DNA of 64,000 bases from Streptomyces sp. SN-593 (GCF_016756395.1 NZ_AP018365.1:3075001-3139000), one strand, 5' to 3'; shown: positions 52,085-62,245, numbered from the stretch's first letter. Numbers and translations are program-made. The notes: a model not told the origin generated them from the sequence alone.

Positions 52085-53281
52085 TCACGCCACGGCGGGC
52101 TCCGGGCGCACCCGCTCACCGGCCTGCCACACCGCCGCCGTGAGGGGGACACCCGGGCGGTAGGCCAGGTGCAGGTGCGTGGGGGCGTCCAGCAGGTGCA
52201 GGTCGGCCCTGGCGCCGGGGGCCACGGTCCCGACGTCGCTGCGGCGCAGGGCGCGCGCCCCGCCGAGGGTGGCGGCGCGGACCGCCTCGTCCGGGGACAT
52301 GCCCATGTCCCGGACGGCGACGGCGACGCAGAAGGCCATCGAGGAGGTGTACGACGACCCGGGGTTGCAGTCGGTGGACAGCGCCACCGTGGCCCCGGCG
52401 TCGAGCAGGCGCCGCGCGTCCGGGTAGACGGCCCGGGTGGAGAACTCGGCGCCGGGCAGCAGCGTGGCCACCGTCCCGCCGCCGGCGAGGGCGTCGACGT
52501 CGGCGTCCGTGAGGTGGGTGCAGTGGTCGGCCGAGGCCGCACCGAGCTCGACCGCGAGCTGCACGCCCGGGCCGGGGCCGAGCTGGTTGGCGTGCACCCG
52601 CGGGGTGAGGCCGCGCGCGACGCCCGCTTCGAGGACCGCGCGCGCCTGGTCCGCGTCGAACGCGCCCCGCTCGCAGAAGACGTCCACCCACCGGGCGTGC
52701 GGCGCGCAGGCGTCGAGCATCGGGCCGGTGACGAGCGCGACGTAGCCCGCCGGGTCGTCGGCGAACTCGGGGGCGACGACGTGGGCGCCGAGGTAGGTCG
52801 TCTCCGGCGTCTGCCGCGCCGCGATCCGCAGCGCCCGGGCCTCGTCGTGGACGGTCAGGCCGTAGCCGGACTTGACCTCGACCGTGGTGGTGCCCTGCCG
52901 CCGGGCCTCGGCCAGCAGCCGCGCGAGGTTGCCGGCCAGCTCGTCGTCGGAGGCGGCCCGGGTGGCCGCCACCGTGGTGCGGATGCCGCCCGCGCCGTAG
53001 GGGCGCCCCGACATGCGCGCGGCGAACTCGGCGGCGCGGTCGCCGGCGAAGACGAGGTGGGCGTGGGAGTCCACGAAGCCGGGCAGCAGGGCCCGGCCGC
53101 CGGCGTCGACCCGGTTGTCGGTGGTGGGTGCTTTGCTGGAGGCACCGGTCCAGACGACGCGGTCGCCCTCGATGACGACGGCGGCGTCCGGTACCAGTCC
53201 GAGGGGGTTGTCCGCGCTCATGAGGGAGGGATCGTTGGTGACCAGGCTGCCGATGCCGGTCACGGCCGTGCTGACGGTCAT
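52085..53281 (-). CDS. hutI: Imidazolonepropionase (histidine degradation)
   Basis: 398-residue amidohydrolase opening the ring of 4-imidazolone-5-propionate to N-formimidoyl-L-glutamate. It has [28 protein letters not shown] (metal HxH), [50 protein letters not shown] (metal His) and [16 protein letters not shown] with catalytic Asp. ATG at 53281 has AAGGAG upstream. It is the last gene of the hut cluster, 257 bp after hutF, and could have its own promoter in that gap. Confidence 0.96.
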   Translation of the reverse strand: MTVSTAVTGIGSLVTNDPSLMSADNPLGLVPDAAVVIEGDRVVWTGASSKAPTTDNRVDAGGRALLPGFVDSHAHLVFAGDRAAEFAARMSGRPYGAGGIRTTVAATRAASDDELAGNLARLLAEARRQGTTTVEVKSGYGLTVHDEARALRIAARQTPETTYLGAHVVAPEFADDPAGYVALVTGPMLDACAPHARWVDVFCERGAFDADQARAVLEAGVARGLTPRVHANQLGPGPGVQLAVELGAASADHCTHLTDADVDALAGGGTVATLLPGAEFSTRAVYPDARRLLDAGATVALSTDCNPGSSYTSSMAFCVAVAVRDMGMSPDEAVRAATLGGARALRRSDVGTVAPGARADLHLLDAPTHLHLAYRPGVPLTAAVWQAGERVRPEPAVA

Positions 53282-53538
53282 GGCCTGCTCCTTCGTGGTG
53301 CTCGCGTGGGCGTGGACAGCCGCGGGGGTTCGGGGGCCCGCGGGGGTAGGGGGGTCCGCCGGGGTCGGGGGCCGTTCCGCGGGGGCACGGGGGTCCTCCG
53401 CGGGGCGTGCGCCCCGGCCCGCGGGCCGGCCGCCGGCCGCCCGCACCGGCCCGGCGGCGCACCGGACCGACCCTGCGGCGCGCCGGACCGAAGGCGCGCC
53501 TGCCCGCTTCGTACGCTTCGCACCCGGCCGGCCCGCCC

Positions 53539-54882
53539 TCAGTCCCGGACGGCGGCGATCGCCGCGGCCAGGGCGCCCGCCGTGTCCGGCACTCCCAGGT
53601 GCCGTCCGTCCGCGACGATCCGGCGGCCCGCCACCACCGTGTGCCGCACGTCCGCCGCGGTCGCCGCGAATACCGCGGTCTCCGCGCCGAGCCGGGGCGG
53701 CGGCCCCGCGGTGCGCACCGAGTCCAGCGCGATCGTGGTGAAGTCGGCGAGCGCGCCCGCCTCCAGCCGGCCCGCGTCGGGCCAGCCGAGGCAGGCGTGG
53801 CCGTCGGCGGTGGCCGCGCGCAGCAGGGCCGGCGCGGTCCAGTGGCCGCGGGTCCGGGTGCGCAGCCGCTCGTCCAGTTCCATCGCGCGGGCCTCCTCCA
53901 GCAGGTCCACCACCGCGTGGCTGTCGCTGCCCAGGGCGAGCGGGCTGCCGGCCCGCTGGAGCGCGGGCGCGGGGCCGATCCCGTCGGCGAGGTCGCGTTC
54001 GGTGGTCGGGCACATGCACACCGCCGTCCGCGAGCCGCCGAGGAGCGCGACGTCGTCGTCGGTGAGGTGGGTGGCGTGCACCGCGGTGGTGTTCGGGCCC
54101 CAGAATCCCGCGTCGGCCAGCAGCCGGGCCGGGGTGCGGCCGTGCACGGCCCGGCACGCCTCGTTCTCGGCGGGCTGCTCGGACAGGTGGATGTGGACCG
54201 GCACGTGCCGGGTGCGCTCCGCGAAGGCGGTGTAGCCGTCCCGGTCGGAGAAGGCCCGTACCGAGTGCAGTGCGGCGCCGATCCGCACCCGCGCGCGGTC
54301 CTCCAGCCGCGACCAGCGGTCGTACCACCGGTCGGCGGTGCCGTCGCCGAAGCGCCGCTGCGCCCCGTCCAGCGGCTGGTAGCCGTCCGCCGTCAGGCCG
54401 CCCCGCAGGTAGGCGGTGTCCAGCAGGGTGATCCGGATGCCCGCGTCGCCGGCCGCGGCGATCAGCGCCTCCCCCATCGCGTTGGGGTCGGCGTAGGGGG
54501 TGCCGTCCGCCTGGTGGTGCAGGTAGTGGAACTCCCCGACGCAGGTGATGCCCGCCAGCGCCATCTCGGCGTAGACCGCGCGGGCCAGGTCGAAGTAGGA
54601 GTCGGGGTCGAGGCGGCGGGCGGTGGCGTACATGGTCTCGCGCCAGGTCCAGAAGGTGCCGCCACCGGTCTGGGCGGTGCCGCGCAGCGCGCGGTGGAAG
54701 GCGTGGCTGTGCGCGTTGGCCAGGCCCGGCACGGTCAGGCCGCGCAGCGCGGTCGAACCGGGCGGCGGGTCGGCCACGCCGGTGCGCAGTCCGGTGATCC
54801 TGCCGCCGTCGGCGGTGAGCAGCACGCCTGGCTCGACCCGCGGGTCGAGCCAGGCGTGCTCCAGCCAGTACGTCACCGGCAC
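53539..54882 (-). CDS. hutF: Formimidoylglutamate deiminase
   Basis: 447-residue amidohydrolase turning N-formimidoylglutamate into N-formylglutamate and ammonia. Motifs: [19 protein letters not shown] (metal HxH), [13 protein letters not shown] region [39 protein letters not shown] and [21 protein letters not shown]. The GTG at 54882 has GGAGGGG at good spacing; a second GTG at 54876 overlaps the stop of the M20 gene as GTGA. Either way the two are coupled. Its presence means the pathway should release formylglutamate, needing a deformylase. Confidence 0.94.
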   Translation of the reverse strand: MPVTYWLEHAWLDPRVEPGVLLTADGGRITGLRTGVADPPPGSTALRGLTVPGLANAHSHAFHRALRGTAQTGGGTFWTWRETMYATARRLDPDSYFDLARAVYAEMALAGITCVGEFHYLHHQADGTPYADPNAMGEALIAAAGDAGIRITLLDTAYLRGGLTADGYQPLDGAQRRFGDGTADRWYDRWSRLEDRARVRIGAALHSVRAFSDRDGYTAFAERTRHVPVHIHLSEQPAENEACRAVHGRTPARLLADAGFWGPNTTAVHATHLTDDDVALLGGSRTAVCMCPTTERDLADGIGPAPALQRAGSPLALGSDSHAVVDLLEEARAMELDERLRTRTRGHWTAPALLRAATADGHACLGWPDAGRLEAGALADFTTIALDSVRTAGPPPRLGAETAVFAATAADVRHTVVAGRRIVADGRHLGVPDTAGALAAAIAAVRD

Positions 54883-56270
54883 GCGAGCCCCTCCAGTACG
54901 TCGGCGAGCGCGGTGACGCCCGCGGCGCAGTCGTCCTCGGCCGCGAACTCCGCCGGCGAGTGCGAGACGCCGGTGGGGTTGCGCACGAACAGCATGGCGG
55001 TCGGCACCGCGTCGGCGAGGATGCCGGCGTCGTGTCCGGCGCCGGTCGGCAGCACCGGTACGGGCGCGTCGGTGCCGAGCAGCGCGGCGAGCCGGTCGCG
55101 CAGCACGGGCGCGAACTCGACCTCGGGGGTGAAGGACTCGCGGACCACCTCGACGGCGACGCCGTCGCGGGTGCCGCCCTCCCGCGCGGCCCGCTCGATC
55201 CCGGCCACGACCGCCGCGAGGGTCTGCTCGTCGGCGGCCCGGGAGTCCAGCCAGCCGCGGACGAGGGAGGCGATGGCGTTGACGCCGCCCGGCTCGACGG
55301 CGACCTTGCCGAAGGTGGCGAGCGCGCCGGCCAGCCGGGCCTGCTCGCGGGCGGCCAGCACCGTGCCGGCGTAGGTCAGCATCGGGTCGTGCCGGTCCTC
55401 CAGCCGGGTGGTGCCGGCGTGGTTGGCCTGGCCGCGGAAGTCGAACCGCCAGCGGCCGTGCGGCCAGATCGCGGAGGCCACGCCCACCGGGTGGCCGCCG
55501 AGGTCGAGCGCGCGGCCCTGCTCGACGTGCAGTTCGACGAACGCGCCGACGCGGGCGAGGCGTTCGGGGTCCGCGCCGATCGCGTCGGGGTCGTGTCCGG
55601 CGCGTTCCATGGCGCGGGCGAGCGTCACGCCGTCGGCGTCGCGCAGCCTCCGGGCGTCCTCGGCGCCGATCCGGCCCGCGGTCAGCCGGGAGCCGACGCA
55701 GGCCAGGCCGAAGCGGGCGCCCTCCTCGTCGCCGAAGTTCACCACGGCGAGCGGGCGCCCGGGCACGGCGCCCCGGGCGCGCAGCTCGTCCACCGCGGCG
55801 AACGCGGAGACGACGCCGAGCGGCCCGTCGAAGGCGCCGCCGTCGGGCACGGAGTCCAGGTGCGAGCCGGTGACCACCGCGTCGCCGGCCGCGGGGTCGC
55901 CGAGCCAGGCCCACTGGTTGCCGTTGCGGTCGGTCTCGTAGTCCAGGCCGCGGGCGGCGGCCTGCTCGCGGAACCAGGCGCGGCAGTCGGTGTCGGCCGG
56001 TGTCCAGGCGTAGCGGCGGTAGCCGCCGCTGCCGGCGTCGCGGCCGACCGCGGCCAGCTCGCGCCACATCGTCTGGAAGCCGGGCGGTGCGGAGCCGGGT
56101 GCAGCGGAGGCGGGCACAGCGGAGCCGGCCGCCCGGGAAGCGGCAGCCGGGGATGCGGCCGCCTTGGTGCCCGGTGCCGGGGAGCCGGCCCCGCCCGCGG
56201 GAGGGCGCCCGGCGCCGGGGCCCGCCGGAGCACCGGCTGCGGCCGGGCGCGTGTCGTCGGTGCCGCTCAC
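54873..56270 (-). CDS. M20-family amidohydrolase (allantoate amidohydrolase-like) in the hut operon
   Basis: 465 residues. The first 65 are Ala/Pro/Gly-rich low complexity. The catalytic domain has the binuclear metal site of the M20 allantoate/ureidoglycolate/N-carbamoyl amino-acid group: [65 protein letters not shown], with the dimerisation lid between. Substrates are amides or carbamoyl groups. Overlaps with hutU (GTGA) and hutF show co-translation, so a role in histidine breakdown is probable, possibly as N-formylglutamate deformylase in place of HutG; this is inference. Confidence 0.85.
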   Translation of the reverse strand: MSGTDDTRPAAAGAPAGPGAGRPPAGGAGSPAPGTKAAASPAAASRAAGSAVPASAAPGSAPPGFQTMWRELAAVGRDAGSGGYRRYAWTPADTDCRAWFREQAAARGLDYETDRNGNQWAWLGDPAAGDAVVTGSHLDSVPDGGAFDGPLGVVSAFAAVDELRARGAVPGRPLAVVNFGDEEGARFGLACVGSRLTAGRIGAEDARRLRDADGVTLARAMERAGHDPDAIGADPERLARVGAFVELHVEQGRALDLGGHPVGVASAIWPHGRWRFDFRGQANHAGTTRLEDRHDPMLTYAGTVLAAREQARLAGALATFGKVAVEPGGVNAIASLVRGWLDSRAADEQTLAAVVAGIERAAREGGTRDGVAVEVVRESFTPEVEFAPVLRDRLAALLGTDAPVPVLPTGAGHDAGILADAVPTAMLFVRNPTGVSHSPAEFAAEDDCAAGVTALADVLEGLACR

Positions 56271-57931
56271 GTGGCGTCGCCCTCCCGCATGGGCACCCGC
56301 ACGCCCCGCTGGTCGGCGATCTCCTCGGCGCGGTCGTACCCGGCGTCCACGTGCCGGATGACGCCCATCCCGGGGTCGTTGGTGAGCACCCGGCGGATCT
56401 TCTCCGCGGCCAGCGGGGTGCCGTCGGCGACCGTGACCTGGCCGGCGTGGATGCTGCGGCCGATGCCGACACCGCCCCCGTGGTGGATGGAGACCCAGGA
56501 GGCGCCCGAGGCGACGTTCACCATCGCGTTCAGCAGCGGCCAGTCGGCGATGGCGTCGGAGCCGTCGAGCATGCCCTCGGTCTCCCGGTAGGGCGAGGCG
56601 ACGGAACCGGTGTCGAGGTGGTCGCGGCCGATGACGATCGGCGCCTTGAGGGTGCCGTCGGCGACCATCTCGTTGAACCGCTCGCCGGCGCGGTCCCGCT
56701 CGCCGTAGCCGAGCCAGCAGATGCGGGCGGGCAGGCCCTGGAAGTGGACGCGCTCGCCGGCGAGCTTGATCCAGCGGGCCAGCGACTCGTTCTCCGGGAA
56801 GAGGTCGAGGATCGCCTTGTCGGTGTGGTGGATGTCGGCGGGGTCGCCGGACAGGGCCGCCCAGCGGAAGGGGCCCCGGCCCTCGCAGAACAGCGGGCGG
56901 ATGTAGGCGGGCACGAAGCCGGGGAAGGCGAACGCCCGCTCGTAACCGGCCAGTTGGGCCTCGCCGCGCAACGAGTTGCCGTAGTCGAAGACCTCGGCGC
57001 CGGCGTCCTGGAAGCCGACCATCGCCTCCACGTGCCGGGCCATGGACTCCCGGGCCCGCTGGGTGAAGTCGGCGGGCTTGTCGGCGGCGTAGGCGGCCAT
57101 GTCGGCGAAGTCCATGCCCAGCGGCAGGTAGGCGAGCGGGTCGTGCGCGGAGGTCTGGTCGGTGACGACGTCGATCGGCGCGCCCATGGCGAGCAGTTGC
57201 GGCACCACCTCGGCGGCGTTGCCGAGGACCCCGACGGACAGCGGGCGGCGGGCGTCGCGGGCCTGCGTGGCCAGGCGCAGCGCCTCGTCGAGGGAGTCGG
57301 CGCGCACGTCGAGGTAGCGGTGCTCGATGCGGCGGTCGATGGCGCGCGGGTCGCAGTCGACGCAGATGACCACGCCGCCGTTCATGGTCACGGCCAGCGG
57401 CTGGGCGCCGCCCATGCCGCCGAGCCCGGCGGTGAGGGTGATGGTGCCGGCCAGCGTCCCGCCGAACCGCTTGGCGGCCACGGCGGCGAAGGTCTCGTAG
57501 GTGCCCTGGAGGATGCCCTGGGTCCCGATGTAGATCCACGACCCCGCGGTCATCTGCCCGTACATGGTCAGGCCGAGCGCTTCGAGGCGGCGGAACTCCT
57601 CCCAGGTGGCCCAGTCCCCGACCAGGTTGGAGTTGGCGATCAGCACCCGGGGCGCCCACTCGTGGGTCTGCATCACACCGACCGGGCGCCCGGACTGGAC
57701 GAGCATGGTCTCGTCCTGCTTCAGCCCGCGCAGGGTGCGCACCATGGCGTCGAAGGAGTTCCAGTCGCGGGCCGCCTTGCCGGTGCCGCCGTAGACGACG
57801 AGCTTGTCGGGGTGCTCGGCCACCTCGGGGTCCAGGTTGTTCTGGAGCATCCGCAGCGCGGCCTCCTGCTGCCAACCCTGGGCGCTCAGTTCCGTGCCGC
57901 GCGGCGCGCGTACCGGCCTCGGTCCGGTCAT
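56267..57931 (-). CDS. hutU: Urocanate hydratase
   Basis: 554-residue NAD+-dependent lyase converting urocanate to imidazolonepropionate. Canonical motifs: [84 protein letters not shown], the catalytic cysteine loop [18 protein letters not shown], and [17 protein letters not shown]. Full length. ATG at 57931 has GAGGAGG 8 nt upstream. It heads the hutU-M20-hutF group. A promoter with an inverted repeat lies at 58042-58078. hutH is not in the window. Confidence 0.97.
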   Translation of the reverse strand: MTGPRPVRAPRGTELSAQGWQQEAALRMLQNNLDPEVAEHPDKLVVYGGTGKAARDWNSFDAMVRTLRGLKQDETMLVQSGRPVGVMQTHEWAPRVLIANSNLVGDWATWEEFRRLEALGLTMYGQMTAGSWIYIGTQGILQGTYETFAAVAAKRFGGTLAGTITLTAGLGGMGGAQPLAVTMNGGVVICVDCDPRAIDRRIEHRYLDVRADSLDEALRLATQARDARRPLSVGVLGNAAEVVPQLLAMGAPIDVVTDQTSAHDPLAYLPLGMDFADMAAYAADKPADFTQRARESMARHVEAMVGFQDAGAEVFDYGNSLRGEAQLAGYERAFAFPGFVPAYIRPLFCEGRGPFRWAALSGDPADIHHTDKAILDLFPENESLARWIKLAGERVHFQGLPARICWLGYGERDRAGERFNEMVADGTLKAPIVIGRDHLDTGSVASPYRETEGMLDGSDAIADWPLLNAMVNVASGASWVSIHHGGGVGIGRSIHAGQVTVADGTPLAAEKIRRVLTNDPGMGVIRHVDAGYDRAEEIADQRGVRVPMREGDAT

Positions 57932-58041
57932 CGGGCAAGCCTCCTCGTGACGGCGGCGGGGTGCCGTGGTGCGGCGCGGTGCCGAGGCGGCACCGGGCCG
58001 CACGGGGTGCGCGCGCCGCCGGGCGGCGCACCCGTAGCAAG

Positions 58042-58078
58042 ATATTCACATCCTGGTCTGCTGAATACCCCTAGTCAA
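58042..58078 (-). promoter_or_regulatory. hut promoter (TTGACT-17-CAGGAT) with overlapping inverted repeat
   Basis: On the minus strand, TTGACT (58078-58073) and CAGGAT (58055-58050) are spaced by 17 bp. The inverted repeat ATATTCA (58042-58048) and TGAATAC (58062-58068), 6 of 7 bases matching with 13 bp between, covers the -10 and most of the spacer. That is the geometry of a repressor site. It is AT-rich against its surroundings. Confidence 0.6.
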
Positions 58079-58117
58079 CAGGCCCCGGGTGGAAGTCCCG
58101 CCGGTGGAGGTGGTGTC

Positions 58118-59452
58118 ATGGCGGACATGACGGATGAGCTGGGGATACGGCGAGGGCACGCGCTGCGGGCCGCGGTGGAGCAGGGGCTGGCCGGGCAGGC
58201 CGAACCGGTGGTCGGGTTGCTGGACATCGCGGGCATCGCCGGCTCCGCGAAGGCCCTGAAGGCCGCGTTCGCCACGCCCGGGGTCGCCATCACGCACACC
58301 TTCGCGGTGAAGGCGGCCTCGCTGGTGCCGGTGCTCGGGCTGCTCGCCGAGTGCGGGCTCGGCGCGGAGGTGGCGAGCCCGGGCGAGCTGGCGCTGGCCC
58401 GCGCGGCCGGCGTCCCGGCGGAGCGCACCGTGCTCGACTCCCCCGCCAAGACCGTCGCCGAGCTGCGCGAGGCACTCGCCCTCGGGATCGCCGTCAACGC
58501 GGACAACCCCGAGGAGCTGGCCAGGATCGACCGCCTGCGCGACACCGCGCCCGCCGGCTCCCCCGTGGGCCTGCGGGTCAACCCGCAGGTGGGCGGCGGC
58601 AGCATCGGGGCGATGAGCACGGCCACCGCCAGCTCCAAGTTCGGCGTGGCGCTGCGCGACCCGGGCGCGACGGAATGGGTGCTGGACGCCTACGCGCGCC
58701 GGCCCTGGCTCAACCGGCTGCACACCCACACCGGTTCGCAGGGCGTACCGCTGGAGCTCATGGCCGCGGGCGTGCGGGCGGCCTACGACCTGGCCGAGCG
58801 GATCAACGCGGCCGCCGGACGGCAGCAGGTGGAGGCGCTCGACATCGGCGGCGGCCTGCCGGTGAACTTCGGCTCCGACGAGGTGACACCGTCCTTCGCC
58901 GACTACGCCGACCTGCTGCGCGCCGAGGTCCCCGGGCTCTTCGACGGGCGCTACGGCATCGTCACCGAGTTCGGCCGCTCCCTGCTCGCCAAGAACGGGA
59001 CCGTGCTGGCGCGGGTGGAGTACGCGAAGTCCGCCGGCGGGCGGCCGATCGCCGTCACGCACGCCGGCGCGCAGGTCGCCACCCGTACCGTGTTCGTGCC
59101 CGACTCGTGGCCGATCCGGGTGCTCGCGCTCGACGCCAAGGGGGTGGAGAAGGGCGGCGAGCCGGTGGTGCAGGACGTCGCCGGGCCGTGCTGCTTCGCC
59201 GGCGACCTGGTCGCCAAGGGGCGCGCGCTGCCGCTGCTGGAGTCCGGCGACCACGTGGCGCTGCTCGACACCGGGGCGTACTACTTCTCGAACCACTTCG
59301 CCTACAACTCGCTGCCGCGCCCGGCGGTGTACGGGTACCGGGTTCCACGCGACGGCGAGGTCGAGTTCGCGCAGGTACGGGCGGCGCAGACCGAGGAGGA
59401 GCTTCTCGCGGAGAGCGGTGCCGGCTTCCCGGCGTTGCGGCTCCAGGGGTGA
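58118..59452 (+). CDS. Fold-III PLP decarboxylase, diaminopimelate decarboxylase-like
   Basis: 444 residues of the alanine-racemase-fold decarboxylase family. The PLP lysine lies in HTFAVKAASLVPVLGLL, the phosphate/His motif is RLHTHTGSQG, the glycine loop is LDIGGGLPVNFGSD, and the arginine motif EFGRSLLAKNG. The C-terminal motif reads GPCCFAGDLV with a retained Cys but not the Glu normal for diaminopimelate decarboxylases (GPxCES/TxD). Substrate specificity is therefore uncertain. ATG at 58118 has GGAGG 7 nt upstream. It is divergent from hutU and may share control. Confidence 0.85.
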   Translation: MADMTDELGIRRGHALRAAVEQGLAGQAEPVVGLLDIAGIAGSAKALKAAFATPGVAITHTFAVKAASLVPVLGLLAECGLGAEVASPGELALARAAGVPAERTVLDSPAKTVAELREALALGIAVNADNPEELARIDRLRDTAPAGSPVGLRVNPQVGGGSIGAMSTATASSKFGVALRDPGATEWVLDAYARRPWLNRLHTHTGSQGVPLELMAAGVRAAYDLAERINAAAGRQQVEALDIGGGLPVNFGSDEVTPSFADYADLLRAEVPGLFDGRYGIVTEFGRSLLAKNGTVLARVEYAKSAGGRPIAVTHAGAQVATRTVFVPDSWPIRVLALDAKGVEKGGEPVVQDVAGPCCFAGDLVAKGRALPLLESGDHVALLDTGAYYFSNHFAYNSLPRPAVYGYRVPRDGEVEFAQVRAAQTEEELLAESGAGFPALRLQG

Positions 59453-59543
59453 GGGCCGGGCCGCCGCCGGGGGCCGCGGGAGGCTCCCGCCCGGCGGGCC
59501 GGGCCGCCGCCCCGGCCCCGGTACGGAGCGCGGCGGCGGCCCG

Positions 59544-59577
59544 GCGGCCGCGGGTCAGCGGCGGCCGCGGGTCAGCG
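59544..59577. repeat. 17-bp tandem duplication at the end of the membrane-protein gene
   Basis: GCGGCCGCGGGTCAGCG occurs at 59544-59560 and again at 59561-59577. The second copy holds the stop codon of the 59572-60117 gene (59572-59574). Confidence 0.9.
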
Positions 59578-60117
59578 GTGGCGGCGCCGGCCGCCCCCGG
59601 GTGCCGCGTCGCCCGCGGCGATGCCCGTGAGCTGGTAGAGCGCGGGGTCGCCGTCGGGCCGGACCCACAGCAGGCCGTCGCGGGAGCGCTCGATGCGGGC
59701 GACCCGGCGGGACCGCAGCCACAGGCCGGCGCCGACGCCTCCGACCAGCATGCCGGCCGCGCAGGGCAGCACGGCGTTCGAGGCGAGGGCGACCACGAAG
59801 ACGGCGAGCAGCCACCAGCGGCGGCGGCGCAGCCACGCCCGCGCGGTGACCCTGCGGTCCTGGAGGAACACGGACTTCGCCGCGCGCGAGGCGCCCCTGG
59901 CGCGCTCGGCGTGCCGGCTGCCGCGGAAGAGGAAGGACACGGCCGCGGCGACGACGAAGAGCACCACACCGGCCATCACGCCGATCCGGCGGCCGGTCGG
60001 GCTGAACGTCACGGCGGTGCCGGGCACCGCGGCGACCACGCCCAGCCACCACAGCCAGCCCGCCGCCACGCGCACCGTCACCGCCACCCGCGCCAATGTG
60101 TAGGCCCCGCGCACCAC
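59572..60117 (-). CDS. Hypothetical membrane protein
   Basis: 181 residues, not recognised. Two N-terminal helices (VRVAAGWLWWLGVVAAVPGTAV and GVMAGVVLFVVAAAVSFLF), a basic loop rich in Arg/Lys (ARGASRAAKSVFLQDRRV), and two more helices around residues 100-135. The C-terminal 45 residues are soluble, with SRDGLLWVRPDGDPALYQLTGIA. GTG at 60117 or the next codon follows GGAGGGAG, a strong site. It converges on the decarboxylase gene. The codon bias and ribosome site support a real gene. Confidence 0.75.
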   Translation of the reverse strand: MVRGAYTLARVAVTVRVAAGWLWWLGVVAAVPGTAVTFSPTGRRIGVMAGVVLFVVAAAVSFLFRGSRHAERARGASRAAKSVFLQDRRVTARAWLRRRRWWLLAVFVVALASNAVLPCAAGMLVGGVGAGLWLRSRRVARIERSRDGLLWVRPDGDPALYQLTGIAAGDAAPGGGRRRHR

Positions 60118-60524
60118 GTCGCGCTCCCTCCGCCGTCGCGCCGGCCCGCCGTCCCTTCAGTACGGCGGCACCGGCCCAGGGCCTTCCGTCCGGATCTCCG
60201 CGGCGTCGCGTCGCGCACGAAGGGCCCTGATGCTGGGGAGGGACACTACTTCGCCAATCTCAGATTTTCGTTAAACCGGATACGCGGATCGGACCGCTCG
60301 CCGCCCCGCCTGCCCGCGCCCGGCGCCGCCCCGCCGCAACGCCCCGACCCCCAAGCCGGCGCGACCCCGCCGAACCGCCCCACCCCCAAGTCGGCGCCGC
60401 CCCGCCGAACCGCCCCCGTCCCACGGATCGGACGCCGTGACGCCGCGTACAACCTTTCCCCTGGATCGCTGGTCGCACGGGATGTTCACCACACCGTGCA
60501 CCAAGGGACCTGGGGGAAGATCCC
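60118..60524. other. 407-bp gap with AT-rich patch and GC minisatellite
   Basis: No gene. A short AT-rich patch (60248-60283) probably holds promoter elements for one or both flanking genes, but no clear hexamer pair is seen. The repeat array 60321-60420 follows. Confidence 0.55.
60321..60420. repeat. 35-36-bp tandem repeat (about 2.8 copies)
   Basis: Copies begin CGGCGC at 60321, 60357 and 60392. Each contains CCCCGCCG, AACGCCCC or AACCGCCCC, and the first two end in CCCCCAAG. It lies about 105-205 bp upstream of the LASTG surface-protein gene. Confidence 0.85.
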
Positions 60525-62168
60525 GTGACTCCGCTCCTCAACTGGCGCCGGTCGGCCGCCGCGCTCACCGCCGCGGCGGTCGCGCTGCTCGGCGCCGCCG
60601 TCGTCCAGGCGCCCGCGCAGGCCGCCGACGGACCCGCCCTTCCGCTGGTCGTGCAGAGCACCAGCGTGGGGCTGCCGCAGCCGGACGACTCGGGCGACCC
60701 GCCCCAGATCAGCTGGTCGCTCGCCCCGCCGAGCAGCGGCCCGACCGTCACGGACGTGGTCGTCTCGCTGGACCTGTCCGGCATCAGCTCCTTCGCCACC
60801 GCCGACAGCGGGTCCCCGGGCGACGTCGTCACCTGGAAGGACGCCGAGCTGGGCGTCGGCGGCACCGGCGGCCTGGTCGAGCTGACCGCCAAGGCGGGCG
60901 TGCCGCTGGGAACCACGGGCACCGCGGTCCTGTCCGGCACCGCGGACAACGCGACGATCACCCCCGTCACGGTGCGGGTCACCGTCGGCGCGGTCGGCCT
61001 GGTGGTGAACAAGCTCGCCAAGGTCGGCCACGCCAAGCCGGGCGACCACCTCGACGCGCCGATCACGGTCGTGAACACCGGCCAACTGGCGGCGGACGGC
61101 GCCTACCTGAAGGTGACCACCACCGAGGGCCTGGCCTACGCACAGCACTTCTCGAACTGCGTCTACGGCAAGCAGTCGAGCAGGGACGGCTTCGCCACGC
61201 TCGACAACAACGCGGTCTGCCACATCGACACGACCCTCCTGCCCGGCACGAAGTACCGGCTGTCCACCCCGGTCGGCATCGACGTGACCGGCAGCGCGAT
61301 GTGGGACCTGGTCCGCTACAGCGTCAGCCCCGAACCGGGCACGCCGGTCGTCGGTCCGAACACCGGCGGCGGCCCGGCGCTCTCGCTCGTGCCGGTCGGC
61401 GCCGGCAGCGCGCCCGCCGGCGCGCAGGACACCGCGGACTGGACCGTCGACACCGACAACACCGCGAACCTCGTGGCCGGCGGCGCCACCGCGAGCGGAA
61501 AGCCCGGCGACACGGTGGAGGTCACCGCGTCGATGCGGAACGAGGGTCCCGCCGGTGTGGACATCGAGACCAGCGACGACCAGCTCGGCGTCATGGTCGA
61601 CGTGCCGCGGGGCACCACCGCGGTGAAGATCCCCGACGCCTGCTACACGTGGTCCGGCGACGGACCCGGGCAGCACAGGACCGGCGCCTCCCGGTACATC
61701 TGCTGGACGACCCCGCCGCTCAGGGTGGGCGCGAGCGTCACGATGCCGTTCACGCTGCGGATCGACGCCGACGCCCCGACGCTCGCCACCGGCACGGTCC
61801 GGGCCACCACCGTGTACGACTCCGCGCTGCCCTTCGACCCCGACCCGTCCGACAACACCGCGCCGCTGACCGTGCACGTCCAGGGCGGTGCCACGGCCAC
61901 CCCGACCGCGTCGGTGGCCGGCACCGGCACCGGCACCGGCACGAACGGAAGCTCCGGCACCACCCGGTCGGCCGCCCGGACTCCCGCCGGCGGCACCTCC
62001 GGCGGGAGCACCGGGTCCACCGGCGGCACCGGCGCGCTCGCCTCGACCGGCAGCGACGGAGCCCGCGCCCTCACCTGGATCGGCGCGGCCCTCCTCGCCT
62101 TCGGCGGCGCGGCCTTCGCCCTCGCCCACAGCCGCAGGAGCCGCCGCCGTACGGCCACCGGCGCCTGA
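60525..62168 (+). CDS. LASTG-anchored surface protein with repeated beta domains
   Basis: 547 residues. A signal peptide (1-34, AALTAAAVALLGAAVVQAPAQA) is followed by several beta-sandwich-like domains; VGHAKPGDHLDAPITVVNTG and GKPGDTVEVTASMRNEGP look like repeated DUF11/CARDB-type units. A Thr/Gly/Ser stalk leads to LASTG (505-509), a hydrophobic helix and an Arg tail, the class E sortase signal. Four cysteines in the ectodomain may form disulfides. It is presumably covalently linked to peptidoglycan, function unknown. GTG at 60525 has GGGGGAAG upstream. Confidence 0.88.
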   Translation: MTPLLNWRRSAAALTAAAVALLGAAVVQAPAQAADGPALPLVVQSTSVGLPQPDDSGDPPQISWSLAPPSSGPTVTDVVVSLDLSGISSFATADSGSPGDVVTWKDAELGVGGTGGLVELTAKAGVPLGTTGTAVLSGTADNATITPVTVRVTVGAVGLVVNKLAKVGHAKPGDHLDAPITVVNTGQLAADGAYLKVTTTEGLAYAQHFSNCVYGKQSSRDGFATLDNNAVCHIDTTLLPGTKYRLSTPVGIDVTGSAMWDLVRYSVSPEPGTPVVGPNTGGGPALSLVPVGAGSAPAGAQDTADWTVDTDNTANLVAGGATASGKPGDTVEVTASMRNEGPAGVDIETSDDQLGVMVDVPRGTTAVKIPDACYTWSGDGPGQHRTGASRYICWTTPPLRVGASVTMPFTLRIDADAPTLATGTVRATTVYDSALPFDPDPSDNTAPLTVHVQGGATATPTASVAGTGTGTGTNGSSGTTRSAARTPAGGTSGGSTGSTGGTGALASTGSDGARALTWIGAALLAFGGAAFALAHSRRSRRRTATGA

Positions 62169-62170
62169 CC

Positions 62171-62212
62171 GGGGCCGGGGCCCGTCCGGCGCGCGAAGCC
62201 GGGGCCGGCCCC
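62171..62212. terminator. Possible terminator after the LASTG protein gene
   Basis: GGGGCCGG (62171-62178) can pair with CCGGCCCC (62205-62212) across a 26-nt loop that itself holds GC-rich pairing options. It begins 2 bp after the stop at 62168. Moderate evidence only. Confidence 0.4.
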
Positions 62213-62245
62213 GTCCCGCACACCACCCGCGGCCCGCGGGGGCGT

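Noticed and set aside
53282..54328. N-terminal extension of hutI into a 747-codon frame
   Set aside because: It overlaps hutF out of frame; the ATG at 53281 has a ribosome site and starts the conserved protein.
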